Of a DNA stretch of 64,000 bases, positions 46,120-58,700 are shown one piece after another; the stretch's first letter is position 1, and each line of letters starts with the position of its first letter. The translations under genes and the position numbers were made by a program. The stretch is from Diadema setosum (Eukaryota > Echinodermata > Echinoidea > Diadematoida > Diadematidae). The DNA lies in assembly GCA_033980235.1 (NCBI GenBank), contig CM067067.1:310001-374000 (forward strand), written 5' to 3'. The notes under the pieces are model-generated. The model was not told the origin of the DNA and made no database searches. It was given only the letters and a program-made list of their open reading frames with translations.

Positions 46120-47582
46120 AATGTCCATCCAGAGGACAAACAAGACTTGAAACGCATTTTAACAGATATCAATGGATGCCAAAAATCAAAATTCCTTTCT
46201 TTTGCATTTGCTTTACTCGACAAAGTGTGACAGGGGCTTATGGGCGAACCACAATTCAAAAGCAAAGCTTGAGTAGTTGATGTCCCTGAAATAGATTGCA
46301 AAAAAAAAAAAAACCACCTTATGCAAGGCAAGGTTAATACAAAAACAATGAAAGAAACAAACAGCAAACATGGAAGAAGTACATTGTAGAATGGGGAAAA
46401 GAGAACATTAGCATCAGAATGGAGGGTAGTAAAGTTCTCTGTGAGAACAGTTCATAATAGAGCAGGACCAAAAAAAGAAAAAAAAAAGAACATGACTGTT
46501 ATGACTCTATATGATACATAAGTTGTTATGAATTGGAGGAAAAGAAGAACATCATGCATTGAACATTAATTCATAGAATATTAGGCTTGTACACTCTTTG
46601 TTTCCGAGTTCAGACTTTTCTGTCAATATTTCCTTGAAACTGAAAAAATTCTATGGCTCCATAAAATGGTACAAAAATTGCTAAGGTGAATCATTACTAT
46701 TTTCTATCTTTGGTAGATGCTGATGTAGGGTTTCTACACTCTAAACGTGTCTCACTTGTGCTTTACCAGTTTGGAATATTAATGGATTGTTGTGACATGA
46801 ATGGATTGTTGAGTCTGTCTTTGTGACACATCAGTTATGGTAACTTGTTTTTAGCTCACATGAGCATGGAGTTCAAGAGAGCAATTGCAGTCACTCACCA
46901 TCCAGCATCCAACATGCATTTTGCAGTGTACAGTGTGCATCTTGCATCATGTTGAAATCTTTCCAAACATGGCAAGTAATATTCTAAGATGACAATCTCC
47001 AAAACTACCCACATCTTCATAATAAAGTTCTACAATTAGGTGCTCACAAGGACCTAACAGGGGTCTTCGTCTTTTTCTCACCAATGATTCTTTTTCAATT
47101 CTTCTGTCTGTTTCTCCCGGTAATTCTTTTCTTTTATCGGTATTGTTTGTGGATGCAGTGCAGGGGTGCATCGATTTGTGTTGAATAATGACACCTGATA
47201 ATCAGTTATATGACAAGAAAAAAATGTGTCTGTTACACTTCATGTTTTGCTTTTTCTTGCTAATTTTCATTTTTTTTTTTTACTTTGATACAGCCACACA
47301 TACACAAAAATATTCAGAAAATTCTGTTGATGATCAACTGTCAATCACTGCTACATTACTAATTTGATTAACAGAAGTCTTTGAAATTCATCTTTCTTTG
47401 AGCAGAGCATAACTTCTGGGTGGCTTATGTTAATCACAATAGTAGTATGGAAAGTGCTAGTGCTATCTAGACTGCATACCTAAAAAAAGAAGTACAATGA
47501 AACAAAGGGATTATCCTTCATTTCTCCAAAATTGGGATGGAAACAACGGTACCGTACCTCATATGTGATGCAAGAAAAAAAA
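46120..47582. other. No gene recognised
   Basis: AT-rich sequence. A 14-bp repeat ATGGATTGTTGTGA / ATGGATTGTTGAGT near 46782 and 46800 is the only local structure seen. Confidence 0.4.
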
Positions 47583-48047
47583 GACCAAAAATGTCACTAT
47601 TGCGACTGGTATGCCTCTGCCATAATGCATGGTTCCCTCAATAAATCTGGAGTACATCTTGACAACTTGAGACAACAGTTTGACATAATTCCCCCCCCCC
47701 CCTAAAAAAAAAAAAAAATGAAATGCCGTGATTGTCACAGATGTGTTAAGTGTTTACTCTTCTTGAACGAGATTTTATTTGGATGGATGGCTAAATTGTT
47801 TAAGTGAGCAAGTACATGTATTTGGGTATGTGAGAACTTTACTTGACCTTTGACCCTTGCCCTTTGACCCAATGAGCCATAATTCTTTGAATAATCACAT
47901 AACTCGTAACATCCATTTTCATGACATTACTTGAGGTTTTTTTTTTTTTTTAATATGCGAAACGAATTTGACATTTTGTAATTTTCACATGACCCTTGAC
48001 CCCATGGCCAAAATCTTCCCTACAGAATCATGGAGTAATTCTATATA

Positions 48048-48429
48048 CAGTTGAATCTCTCGTATCCGGACAAGTCGGGACCGGGGCTCATCTGGATAAG
48101 GGATTTGGCCGGATATGGGAGACTCAATGCTGTATGCATGTACATATACATACACATGTACTGATGTAGCCCATTGTAGTACCACATGTAGTAACGTGTA
48201 TACTGCAACCTTTTCATTGTTACACTCAGTAACAGACCCCAAAATAGAGGTGTATGTTAATGTTGGAAGTAATATGTAATTCATGTGTGTTTGTGTAGGA
48301 GTTCTCAAGGAGTTGGGAATCCCCCTTTCCTCCCGTAATTATTAAAAAAAAAAAAAAATCATGGCGAGATTGCGTCCGTATAATAGAGAGATCCGGATAA
48401 AGGGAGGCCTGATAAGAGAGGTTCAACTG
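48048..48429. mobile_element. pogo/Tigger-like miniature element, 382 bp
   Basis: TA|CAGTTGAATCTCTCGTATCC on the left and, in inverse, TA|CAGTTGAACCTCTCTTATC on the right. TA is duplicated at 48046-48047 and 48430-48431. CCGGATATGGGAGA and GATCCGGATAAAGGGAGG correspond to sequences in 36233-37507. No coding sequence. Confidence 0.75.
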
Positions 48430-48445
48430 TATACCTAATTCTATT

Positions 48446-48931
48446 AAAGGTTCTGTTTACCTTTGGGAACAGTGATTTAAAAATTTTTTAAGATATCACA
48501 TTTAATGCATATGTGTAGATCTTTTGTACCACAAAACATCCTATTATATAGAATTTTCGTGATAAAGCCTAAAATATACTGTAAAACACGGTCTCTGACA
48601 TTCAATGCATATAGTGTAGACAAGAACTTTTGCATGTATTTTGATTTCATGAATCTTGGCTCTTGCGAAATATGCACGCAAACATTCCTCGTTTTACAGT
48701 AAGGAGATATCTGTATTTTTCTCAGTAAACCGTAACTGCAGAAAAGTTAGTCTGGAAACATTTTTATTAAACTATTGTTCACATTTGTATATTTAACAAT
48801 ACTTAACATCAATTTTACCGATTCAAATTTTTACAGTGATTTTTTTTCTATCCCTAACTCACATGTTAGAACTATTTTAAAGCACTAATGCTGGGTTTTC
48901 GGTTCATCTGCAAATGGTAAATTATGCCTTT
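48446..48931 (-). mobile_element. Miniature element, family M, copy 3 (complete)
   Basis: It is bounded by AAAGGTTCTGTTTACC on the left and GGTAAATTATGCCTTT on the right, the reverse of the 16849 copy. It contains the uninterrupted target GCATTAAATGTG that carries an insertion in that copy. No coding sequence. Confidence 0.65.
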
Positions 48932-48984
48932 AAGTTTATGCTTTGGGTAATTTCTAAAGTACAAAGAAAACGTACAATTTTAGC

Positions 48985-50008
48985 TTAAAGATAATAAAAA
49001 GTTTTGGTACCTCAAAAGTTTCCCTGAATTTCTGTGTTTCAGGTTAAAGTATCTATCATATAACTAACACTGTGAGACTTACTCGCCCCAAAGTGCTCTC
49101 ATTTCTTAGTAACCATGCAATTTACTGCGACCAGCAGCCCCATACGCATAGCGTAATGGGGCTTCGCATTGTAGCATTCAGGATCATGACAGATTTAGTA
49201 TTGCGGGTAAATATCAACTTAAAATCCACAAAATTTTTCAATTTGAAGACTTACCAATTAAGTTGAAGTCTTGAAAACAGGCTTCGGACAACGTTTGGTT
49301 CTGCCAATAGTCCCTTTCTGTTCGAATTGATGACTGAATGTGACTCTGTCGAGAGGACCTTGGGAGAGCTACATACACTGATTACTACGGCCAGGGCATA
49401 CGCACACATCACATGCGAACAAATTTCAAATCCATGAACGGATAAGATAATTGTGTGCGCATGCGCTGGCTGTCAATTCAGTGTAGCTCTCCCAAGGTCC
49501 TCTCGACCGAGTCACATTCAGTCATCAATTCGAACAGAAAGGGACTATTGGCAAAACCAAACGTTGCCCAAAGCCTGTTTTCAATACTTCAACTTAACTG
49601 GTAAGTCTTCAAATTGAAGAAATTTTTGGATTTTAAGTTGATATTTACCCGCGATACTAAATCTGTCATGATCCTGTAAGCTACAATGCGAAGCCCCATT
49701 TAGCTATGCGTATGGGGCTGCTTTGCGCAGTTAGCTACACAGTATGCGTATGGGGCTGCACGCTGCTGGTCGCAGTTATCATGCAATAATGGTTTCGCAC
49801 AATACGTGTACTACCTCGCCGCTGCCGTACGGCGGCGGCTCTGGTACGAAAACATTATTGCATGATTACTAAGACATGAGAGCACTTTGGGGCGAGTAAG
49901 TCTCACAGGGTTAGTTAAATGAAAGGTACTTTAACCTGAAACACAAACTAAGACAAGGGAATTCAGGGAAACTTTTGAGGTAATACCAAAACTTTATATC
50001 ATCTTTAA
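48985..50008. mobile_element. Giant palindrome element, about 1 kb
   Basis: TTAAAGATAATAAAAAGTTT begins the left arm and AAACTTTATATCATCTTTAA ends the right. The arms run about 380-500 bp each. They share GAATTGATGACTGAATGTGA, CGAGAGGACCTTGGGAGAGC and GACTTACTCGCCCCAAAGTG in inverse orientation, around a centre near 49430. The right arm carries an additional hairpin (about 49782-49866, CGCCGCTGCCGTACGGCGGC). TTAA or TA may be the target duplication. Confidence 0.75.
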
Positions 50009-50581
50009 ATGGTAGAATCTTGGCATTTTAACCTGCTCTTTGACCCTTGACCTTTGACCCCATGCCCACAAATTCCCAAGATAATTATTGTCAGTCAGAG
50101 TACATGCATGTGTGCTAAGTTTTATCAAGATACTTTGAGCCATTCTAGGATATGGGAAAAAAAATGGTGAAATTTTAGTATTTTCACTTGACCTTCCATC
50201 CTTGACCCAATGGCCCAGAAGAATATTTATCTTGTAATACGTGTATGTATACACCAAGTTTCAAGAAATAGATATGAAGGAAATAGTGAAATTTTAACAA
50301 TTTGACCTTGACTTTTTACCTTTGACGCTGAGCATGTACAACCAAAAGTTGATAGTCAAAACTTTATCCACTCATACATACATTACAATGTATGCCAAGT
50401 TTAATTAGAATACCTTGAGTGGTTTCTAAGTTATGCTGTCCACATCATTGATTACAGATGGAAAGACAGGTGGAATTACAGACAGATGGATGGAAGGACA
50501 GTTGAAAGAATGGACAACTCCAAAACATATGTTTTGGAGTTGTATATAGTGCCTCTGGTGACACTTTGTGGCGGAGGCATA

Positions 50582-51288
50582 AAAAAAGTTGTCCTTTGAA
50601 GTATGTGTATCTAGTATGAGTTCCTCATTGGCATATTGCCTTGTCTCAGCAAAAAAAAAAAAAAAAAGGAAAAGAAAAGAAAGTAAACACTTTTTCAAGT
50701 TCATATTTTCTCATAGAATATTTGGCTAAAAAAAAGGGAAACTTTATGCATGAGTGAACACCTTTGTTTTTCTCTTCCAAGGCACAAAAGTGAAATATGC
50801 AAAAATGAACAAGTTGTCATTCATGCATATAAAGTGCTCTTTCACATAACAATAAGAACAAAACATAAATTCAACATGCTAAGAAATGAGAATTCAGTTG
50901 TAAAAATGAACCTATGATCTGTGATATCCCTGAAGCCCAAAAGATCCATAGAAGTTAAAAACAATTGAGAGAAATAAAGAATCTCCTGTCGAATCCAAAT
51001 TCAAATGAAATAAGATAATTAGCAATATTGAAAAAAATGGTAGAAATTTGATTTTTTTTTTTAATTAGGAAAACTGAATATTTGTTTCATAAAATTTGTT
51101 TATGAATTCTTAAATTACTAAGCTAAAAGAAAGATTTTTTTTTTCATTCAATCATCTTTGTGCTAGTTTAATCCCTATGTCATTTGTTGAAGTTTGAATT
51201 GACAGAAAATTTTCATATTTCCATTTTAGTTTCCCACTTTGTTTTTGGTAGAGGATATAAAGAAATGAAGAGAACGAAACTTATTTTT
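50582..51288. other. No gene recognised
   Basis: AT-rich sequence with A and T runs at about 50650 and 51052; nothing supportable. Confidence 0.4.
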
Positions 51289-51520
51289 ATATCTCCACCT
51301 CGAAGTGTCGCCGGAGGCATTATGTTTTCAGGTTGTCCATCCGTCCATCCTTCCGTCCGTCCTTCAGTCTGTAATCAATTTTTGTGGACAGCGAAACTAA
51401 AAAACAGTTTGAGGTATCCTAATGAAACTTGGCATGTGTATGTATGAGTGGGCGAAGTCGTGCCTATCAACTTTTGGGTGCACATGCTCAAGGTCAAAGG
51501 TCAAGGTCAAATGCTCAAAA

Positions 51521-52830
51521 TTCAATTCAATTCAATAGTTTATTTATTTCCATCATCACAAAGAAAAGAAAGAAAAAGTTGACATAATCCAAAGTGATAC
51601 AATTTTTTTTTTCATTTCTCTTACACTCGTCCGATGAAGGATTTTTTCAATACAATATAAAGTATATTATACACGAATGATGTTGTAAAAAAGAAATAAT
51701 GCACTTTGTCATGGCAACAAAAATAGTAAATAATCACAATGATGGAAAACAGTGTTCCACTAAAAAAGCCACGCTTGTAAAACGTGGAACACTGGAACAA
51801 AACAACAACAGCACCAATTTGTTATACCAATAAGACATATTCATTTAAATTCTTCTATATACTATTGTACATTTTACTAATTGATATAATGATGTTGATA
51901 CTATGAACAATACTTACTAGGATTTTAGGATGCAATCGTATAAACTATATAACATATCACATTTGTGGCACAGACACTATGGGGCCAGGTGTGCCAGGAA
52001 AATTGAATGGAAAGGAAGATATGCAATCGGCCACAAAAAACATAACGACGACAACAACAATAACACAATACACAGAAATAACAAAATTTGAGGAAATGCA
52101 CTCAGACAGATACTGGACAACAAAGAACGAGGAAAAAGTAGCAGGGAAGAATAGAGAAGGAAAAGGAGAGGGATGGAAAAGGTCTGTGGACACACTACAA
52201 AATCTCAAGGAAAAGTGAAACATGACGGGTTTTTCATTGAACAGAATTAACTGGTATATTTAGAAAACAAATATTTTTTGAGTTTATGCTTAAATGTAAT
52301 TAACTTCACAGATTCTTTTAGATCATTATCTAAGCTATTCCAAAATCTGGGTCCGGTATAAACAAATGTATTTTGAGTGTGTACAGTTCTATGTAAGGGA
52401 AGATGAAATTCTTTAGATTGTCTAGTGGGATAATTATGTACGTGACTGTTACGGTGAAATAAAGAATAAAATATTTTGGGTAGATGATTGCAGTTGTAAT
52501 TAAACATAAATTGACCAAGTTGTAACAAATACAACTCATTTATTTTCAAAATTTTGTGCTCAAGGAAAAGCTTGTCAGTATGTGCTCGGATATGAAGGTT
52601 AAAAACGATTCTGAGCGCCATCTTTTGCAGAAGAAAAAGTTTATTTAACAATGTCGAATATGTATTCCCCCAAGCAAGAATTCCGTAATTCAAGTACGGC
52701 AATACCAAACTTGAATAAAGCGTAATCAAAGCCGAAGAAGGAAGATAATATTTCAATCTATTCATTATGCCTATGTTACGTGCAATTACTTTACAAATAT
52801 TGTTTATGTGACACTTCCATGATAACTCTC
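51521..52830 (-). mobile_element. 5'-truncated LINE of CR1/Rex-like type
   Basis: On the minus strand the segment starts within the reverse transcriptase C-terminal region. It ends with about 700 bp of untranslated sequence and a TTGAA pentanucleotide tail (51521-51536) preceded by AAATAAATAAAC. 5' truncation and a short-repeat tail are normal for CR1-clade LINEs. The insertion falls between ATGCTCAAAA and ATTATTTCCC of Hel-1 copy G. Confidence 0.75.
52247..52829 (-). pseudogene. Reverse transcriptase C-terminal fragment (LINE)
   Basis: About 190 codons are open on the minus strand, of which the last 172 follow an internal Met. Recognisable pieces, in order, are ELSWKCHINNI, then IARNIGIMNRLKYYLP, then LYSSLVLPYLNYGILAWGNT, then LQKMALRIVF, then HNYPTRQS, and near the end TGPRFWNSL. 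This is the thumb and C-terminal segment that follows the catalytic palm of CR1/Rex/Jockey-like reverse transcriptases. The endonuclease and the FADD-containing palm are missing, so it is inactive. No stop interrupts the remaining part, which suggests a fairly recent insertion. Confidence 0.85.
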
Positions 52831-53689
52831 ATTATTTCCCCCATATCTGTGCAATGCCTGAAGGTATTTTCTTGAAACTTGGTGTATACATGAACTACCA
52901 AATAAAAATTAACCAGAGAGAGTTTTAGGTCATGAGGTTAAAGTTCAAAAGTCAAGTGACAATGTTAAAATTTTACTTTTTTCTCCATATCTCACAAATA
53001 TTTCAAGGTATCTTCATGGAACTTAGTAAATATGCATGCACTAACTGGCAGTGATCATCTAGGGAATTTAGCGGTTGTGGGTCAAAGGTCAAAGGTCAAG
53101 GTCAACTTGTCAAAATGTCACCATTTCCCTCTTATCTATGCAATGCCTGCAGGATTTTTCTTGAAACTTTAGTGTATGTATGTATTACCCAATTTAGATT
53201 CTCTTGGAAGTTTCTTGCCAAAAGGTCAAAGGTCAAGTGAAGTGCTAAATTTCACTTCTTCCTTAAACTTATTAAAGGGTCAAAAGTTGGGTAGAAATCC
53301 TCAAATCCCCAAATACCTGCACTCTTAGACAGTATAGCCATTCATCCAATTAAACGTAGCTCAAGGAGAGTGAACATTCAACACATTTGTGACAAACCTG
53401 TCATTGTAAGATTTTGCCAGGTATGTGAAACTGTCATCACACATTGTCAAGACATTGTGCTATAGACCTATTAAGAGAACCATGCATTATGGCGGAGGCA
53501 TACCGGTCGCCATAGCGACATTTCTAGTTTCCTATGTCATTTGCGTCTCTCATGGTGTTGAAGTAATCTTTTTATTATTATCTTAGAGGGCATTTGCAAA
53601 TGAAAGACAAGATGTCAATTTTGCAATATTTACTTTTGTGCCTTGGAGGGCAAAAAAAAGAACGTGTTCACTCATGTGTATAGTTTCTC

Positions 53690-54520
53690 TACCCTTACAA
53701 AAAAAGTTGAATGGTACACCATTGATATTACCATTCATTTACCCTTCAGTATCTACCATTTGAAATATTCTCGTTTTGAATGGTATACCATTCAATCTAC
53801 CATTCATTTACCTTTCAGAAGTTAACCCTTCAATTACCATTCAGAACTACCATTGAAGCTAATTTAGATAATTGGAACATCTAATTTGCATACCATTCAT
53901 TTACCCTTCACAACTACCTTTGAAATTAATCTAAATAATTTGAACATCTAATTTGCATACCATTGGCCATTTACAAAATACCATTCAGTATGCCATTCAT
54001 TTACCATTCACCATTTAGAACTACCATTCGAAGTCTACCATTCATATACCATTGAGTTTACCATTCAGCATACCTTTGATTTACCCTTCAGCATTCACCA
54101 TTGGTCCACCCTTCATTTTACCACTGGAACTTACCATTCAACATTTCACCTTTCACTCATCCGTCATCACATTGACTTACCATTCAGCGTCTTTGAAAGG
54201 ATTACTCACCCTACATCACGCATCACACTCTTACATACAGGAGAATAGTAATATTATTTTTGTACATGGTTACAAACGATATTCATTACATTCTTATAAA
54301 GTGCTGCTCAATCACAGTTTGTGATGAAACATAACGTATACACAATTCCTAACAATGTTAAAGGTCAGTTCCAGCATAACTATGAAAAATCACGTTTTCG
54401 TCAATTTCCTTTATTTTTCAAAATTTGGATTTTAACTAATTTAAATATTCATTATTGTTACCATTCATTTACCATTCATTTACCTTTCCTCTACCATTGG
54501 TCTCGTGTTCATTTATACAG
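53690..54520. repeat. ACCATTCATTTACC-rich degenerate repeat
   Basis: Irregular repetition of TACCATTCA, TTTACCCTTCA and CTACCATTTG words. A duplicated segment (AACATCTAATTTGCATACCATT) occurs near 53876 and 53943. It is related in wording to the 52-bp satellite at 59240-60713 but has no fixed period. No coding sequence is recognised. Confidence 0.65.
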
Positions 54521-54564
54521 GGCCATATCATATAACGGATATATGTACATATATTTATATGATA

Positions 54565-54728
54565 CAGTCAAACCTGCCTTAGCGGCCACCTGTCTATAGC
54601 AGCCACCTGCCTCTCGCGGCCACTGAAAAATCCCCCAAGAGAAAAGTCCTGTTAAAGACCCTGTGTATAGCGGCCACCTGTCTAACGTGACCATGCAGCA
54701 GCCATGAATTGTTTCCCGCAGTAGATTT
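54565..54728 (+). mobile_element. pogo-like element, left part, split by later insertions
   Basis: TA|CAGTCAAACCTGCCTTAGCG is a pogo-type terminus with repeated GCGGCCACCTGTC words. The element is interrupted by 54731-55290 and 55300-58896 and resumes at 58902 with TATAGCGGCCACAGACCC. The right terminus was not found, so it is truncated. Confidence 0.55.
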
Positions 54729-54730
54729 TA

Positions 54731-55290
54731 AAGGACAAGTTCACTTTCATAGACATGTGGATTGAGTGAAAGCAGCAATATTGGTAGAACACACAGTGAG
54801 AGTTTGAGGAAAATCGGACAATCCGTTGAAAAGTTATGAATTTTTTAAGTTTCTGCTCAGTCGCTGCTGGATGAGAAGACTACTACAGCTGATGATGTCA
54901 CATGAATACAACCATATAAAGAAAATATATAGAAAATTCAACATATTTTCACTTTTCTCGCATAATAAGAGAATGCTTGACTTCCCCCTTTCAGAAGGCA
55001 GGGGGAGTAATATTACCCTTAACATACGTCAGTGACAAGTCCAGGACATGTGCACTTTTTTCAAAAAGTATCATTTTGTGAAATTCTCTTTATATTTTCC
55101 TTATACTGTTGTACGCATGTGACATCATCAGCTGTAGTAGTCTTCTCAGCCAGCGGTGACTGCACAAAAACTTCAAAAATTCATAACTTTTGAACGGATT
55201 GTCAGATTTTCCTTAGACTTTCAATGATGTGTTCTACTAATATTGCTACATTCTCTCAATCCTTATGTTAATGAAGGTGAACTTGTCCTT
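54731..55290 (+). mobile_element. Long-inverted-repeat element, family K, copy 4
   Basis: AAGGACAAGTTCACTTTCAT on the left and, in inverse, AAGGACAAGTTCACCTTCAT on the right, with TA at 54729-54730 and 55291-55292. The arms of about 230 bp contain GATGAGAAGACTACTACAGC and its inverse. It is the best-preserved copy of the family. TA duplication suggests mobilisation by a Tc1/mariner-type transposase. Confidence 0.75.
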
Positions 55291-55390
55291 TAGCCTGTCC
55301 AGGGCTCGATCTTAACTTTTTTTCTAGGAAGCCAGCCGGGCTCCTCAGGGACCTTTTTAGGGAGCCAAATTGAGTTTTAGAGAGCCACGT

Positions 55391-55580
55391 CAGGGGCGGA
55401 TCCAGGAATTTCGTAAAGAGGGGGCGTGTTCACAAAAATAAAGGGGGGGGGGGGTCGCACGCACCCCTCCCCCCCCCCCCCATTTTTTTCTGTTTATCTC
55501 TTTTGTTTCAACAAAAAATAAAGGGCGGGGGGGGGGGGGGGGGCGTGCGCCAGTTGTGGTCCTCCCTGGATCCGCCCCTG
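55391..55580. mobile_element. hAT-like miniature element, 190 bp
   Basis: CAGGGGCGGATCCAGG at the left end is an exact inverse of the right end. CACGT is duplicated at 55386-55390 and 55581-55585. The centre consists mostly of G and C homopolymers. It is the same family as 22430-22788. Confidence 0.85.
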
Positions 55581-55735
55581 CACGTTTCCCTCAGTCACAA
55601 TGAGCAGTAGAGGTCTATTACATGTACATGTATTAACCTGGTGGAGAAGATTTCGTTTAGATATAACATGTATTTCTCCAGACACAAGCCGGAGATACCT
55701 GGTTCTTAGTATCTAACGGGTTTTAGCACAGTCAC

Positions 55736-55763
55736 AGTGTGTGTGTGTGTGTGTGTGTGTGCC
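55736..55763. repeat. GT microsatellite
   Basis: Continuous GT dinucleotides, followed by a broken TG-rich stretch to about 55800. A similar pure run lies at 37511-37532. Confidence 0.9.
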
Positions 55764-58700
55764 TGTGCCTGCCGTGCACCTGCGTGTGTGTGCATGTGTA
55801 GGTGTTTTGTGTGCTCCCTCTCCCATTCCCGTGTGTAATTTCTTACCCTGGTCTGTTCATAATTATTGTCTTTCTCGGTTCTTCTTTTTTTAGCTGCAAG
55901 GTGTCGGTTAGAAACAATTGTGTAACGCCACATGTTGATTGATCAGCAGAGCTGCCAACCTTTGGAAGCACAAATCCGTACTCAGCAGCTCCAAAATCCG
56001 TATTTTCCACCAGAATCTGTATTTTTTCCATCTCCCTCTTTTTTGCCATTTTGAATTAAACTTGTCGACTTATAAGGCCTACAAGCTCTTTAACATAACA
56101 TTACGACACATGCAGAAGTATCGAGCTGGTCACTAGCACGATAAAGAATCCAAACTACGCAATGTTCAGCGTTGATTGATTGCTTTCTCTCAATGCATAT
56201 GTGTACAAGACAATTTAAGTGCATGTATGTACCTCCAGAAACTTGCTGGGCTGGTTATGGAAGCTTCCACTGTATATCTAGCAGGGAAGGGGGATGCTTT
56301 CATCTTCTCAAGAAAGCTTCTGTGTGAGTGAATGCAAAACTCTGTTCGGTGTTTCCAACTATTGTTTACTATAAAACATAATCATGCGCTGTTTTCAGGC
56401 TTTTTAATTTTACTGGATTTTAAACATCAGTATTTTCCGAAAGTACCGGTATTCCAATTTCTTTTACCCTGACTGGAATCGGAAAGTCTGCTATAACGAT
56501 GATAGCAAAATGCCGCGCTGTGTGTGGTTGCGCCAATGTGCAAACACGTGGTTGTACTTTCAAGTTTAAAGGAATGCGCCATGTGCTCCTGCCTATAAGA
56601 GGTTACTAGCCTGCAAGTTCGATGGATCGAATGTGCCATAGCTGAGCTGATGGCTTGTTTACGGTATTTAACATGCAGTTTACATTCGATACGAAGAAGT
56701 CATTACGTCTTTCATGAGGAAAAACATACAAAACAAACAAAAAACACCTACGAACGAATGTTGATAGCCAAAACTTTGAAAATAAGCAGTTATGATGAGC
56801 ATGAACTGAAATTAATTGTCATGATTTTGCTGTCTAACCATGTGATGACTGCATCTCATTGGACCTACTTCATAGTGAATTTGTATGGGCATACGAGACC
56901 TTTTGTATTTCTGTGATTGCCTTTTTAATTGACTGATTAATCGATCCTTTTTTATTGTTCAGGGAACATAAGATATTCGATTAAGTACACCATATTCGAC
57001 TGATGTTTCCTGCTATGCGCCAAAAGAAAGGCTATAAAATTGTAGAATCACGGTATCTTTGCAATGATTCCTTTAATTCAACTGAGCTGGTTCTTCTCGA
57101 GATCGATATTTTCAGGATATTTACACGCTGTTTATTCCAGTGCGCGCATTCTTTCGTCTACGTCTGCCACGCACCTGGGTGTGGCACCTGCTTTTGTGGA
57201 AATTTCCACAAGGGGAGAGGGGTGGGTGTCAAGTTTCTTCGAGCCGAAGAGACAAGTGCGCGCACGGATTTTCACAATCTCTTCGCTCTAATTTATTGTA
57301 ATTCATGACATGCTTTCTCCTTATTCTGTGCTGATATTGAACATTTAGATTGAACTTTACGAAGGTTGGCAGATCGTGGATCTTTTTGTTGTGAGGTGTA
57401 TGTAATTTCTTTTTTTATCATTCTTTGGAGGGGAAAGAAGAGTAAGGGGGAAGAAGAATAAGAGGGAAAGTGAAATAAAACGAACGGCACGTACGCTCAG
57501 CATTTGCAGTAAGCCGTCTTTTTATACCAGCGTAGTTTTCATCATCACCATCAGACATCACTCAGATCATTTTAGCCTTTTCCTATCAACATTAAGAAAC
57601 ACGCACAGTCCCTCGAGATAAAAACCGAGGAAAATAAATAGCAAATACAAAGTATCAACACCTCCCAACACAAATATTTAGAAAAGACAACACACGTCGC
57701 TTCGATTCGGAAAAGTATTGCAGCAAAGCGGAGAAATCGCTGTTACGAAAATAACAGTGCGAGACACTTGAAAGAATTGTTTAAATATTTCAAAGTATAA
57801 AGGGAACGGATAAAGTGATATAAAGTGGAAGAAATCGTACCAAACGAGTTGTGAGAAACGACAGAAATAGAACGATTAGTTTAGTAGTAGGATTAGGCCC
57901 TAGCAAAAGTTTGCAGCACCGAAAGCTACGCGAAAATTAATACACATTGGAAACTCTGTATTGCGACGAGATCCTTGGGATCGTCAATAAACGATACAAA
58001 ACAAAGGAAATTAATTCATTTTGACCGGAAAATAGTTTGTTATAAGTATTCTGTTATATGAGATCTCCTTTTACAGGCCTAGAAATACATCGAGTTTCCA
58101 CGATACTCGGGGAAAGAAAGCTCGAACGCTTTTCACCTGCACATTTACTGCAGTGCCCATCAATACACGAACAGAAACTCACCTCTTCCTTACAGAAAAA
58201 TGATGCAATAACGTTACAAAACACACACACAACATTCTAAAAATCATTTCGTACTTGGGAGGCAAGGGAAAAGCGGAAGAAGTAGAGAAAAAGAAGCAGA
58301 CATTGCACAACGGAGTGCTTCTACCCCGACTCAAAACGAAATAGGGTACTGTTTATAGTGGCAGCTGGCTAGTGTGTGATAGCTAAGCTACTATACTCAT
58401 GCTCCCCAGCCGGCCACACATGGGGATACCACGGCGATCGATGTAAACATCCACGGTCCGTAGGCGACAGGGATTCAGGCGCGCGAAGTTCCATTCGGCG
58501 TACACAGTACGCAAGCAGCGAATTACATGTGCGCACACTACTAGTATTCTATAATAGAAGATAGGAACACGTACACACACACGTCGGGTACACACAGACA
58601 CACACACATGCGGGCAACGTGGGCCGGCTGGAGAATGAAATACAGTATGTTCAGTGTGTTTTGCAGGGATAATAACTTCGAGCGTCAGGGCTCGCTGCGC

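Larger units (their letters stand above)
47583..50581 (-). mobile_element. Hel-1 copy H, minus strand, with three insertions
   Basis: It is read in reverse. The 3' end is at the left (ATGTCACTATTGCGACTGG, GTATGCCTCTGCCATAATG) and the 5' hairpin at the right (GCCTCTGGTGACACTTTGTG, GCGGAGGCATA). TTGACCTTTGACC repeats mark the internal units. The pogo-like element 48048-48429, family M copy 48446-48931 and palindrome 48985-50008 all lie inside it. Confidence 0.75.
51289..53529 (+). mobile_element. Hel-1 copy G, carrying a LINE fragment
   Basis: The 5' end is TATATCTCCACCTCGAAGTG with CGGAGGCATTATG and a TCCGTCCGTCC run. The copy breaks at about 51521 and resumes at 52831 (ATTATTTCCCCCATATC). 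The 3' end is complete: GGCGGAGGCATACCGG, hairpin GTCGCCATAGCGAC, ATTTCTAGTT. The inserted segment is a 5'-truncated LINE. Confidence 0.8.

Noticed and set aside
56505..56600. CRAVCGCANVQTRGC-like segment suggesting the start of a THAP zinc finger
   Set aside because: Only the first cysteines resemble the family. The downstream residues (AVPTVF-type box and C..H pair) are absent and the frame stops.
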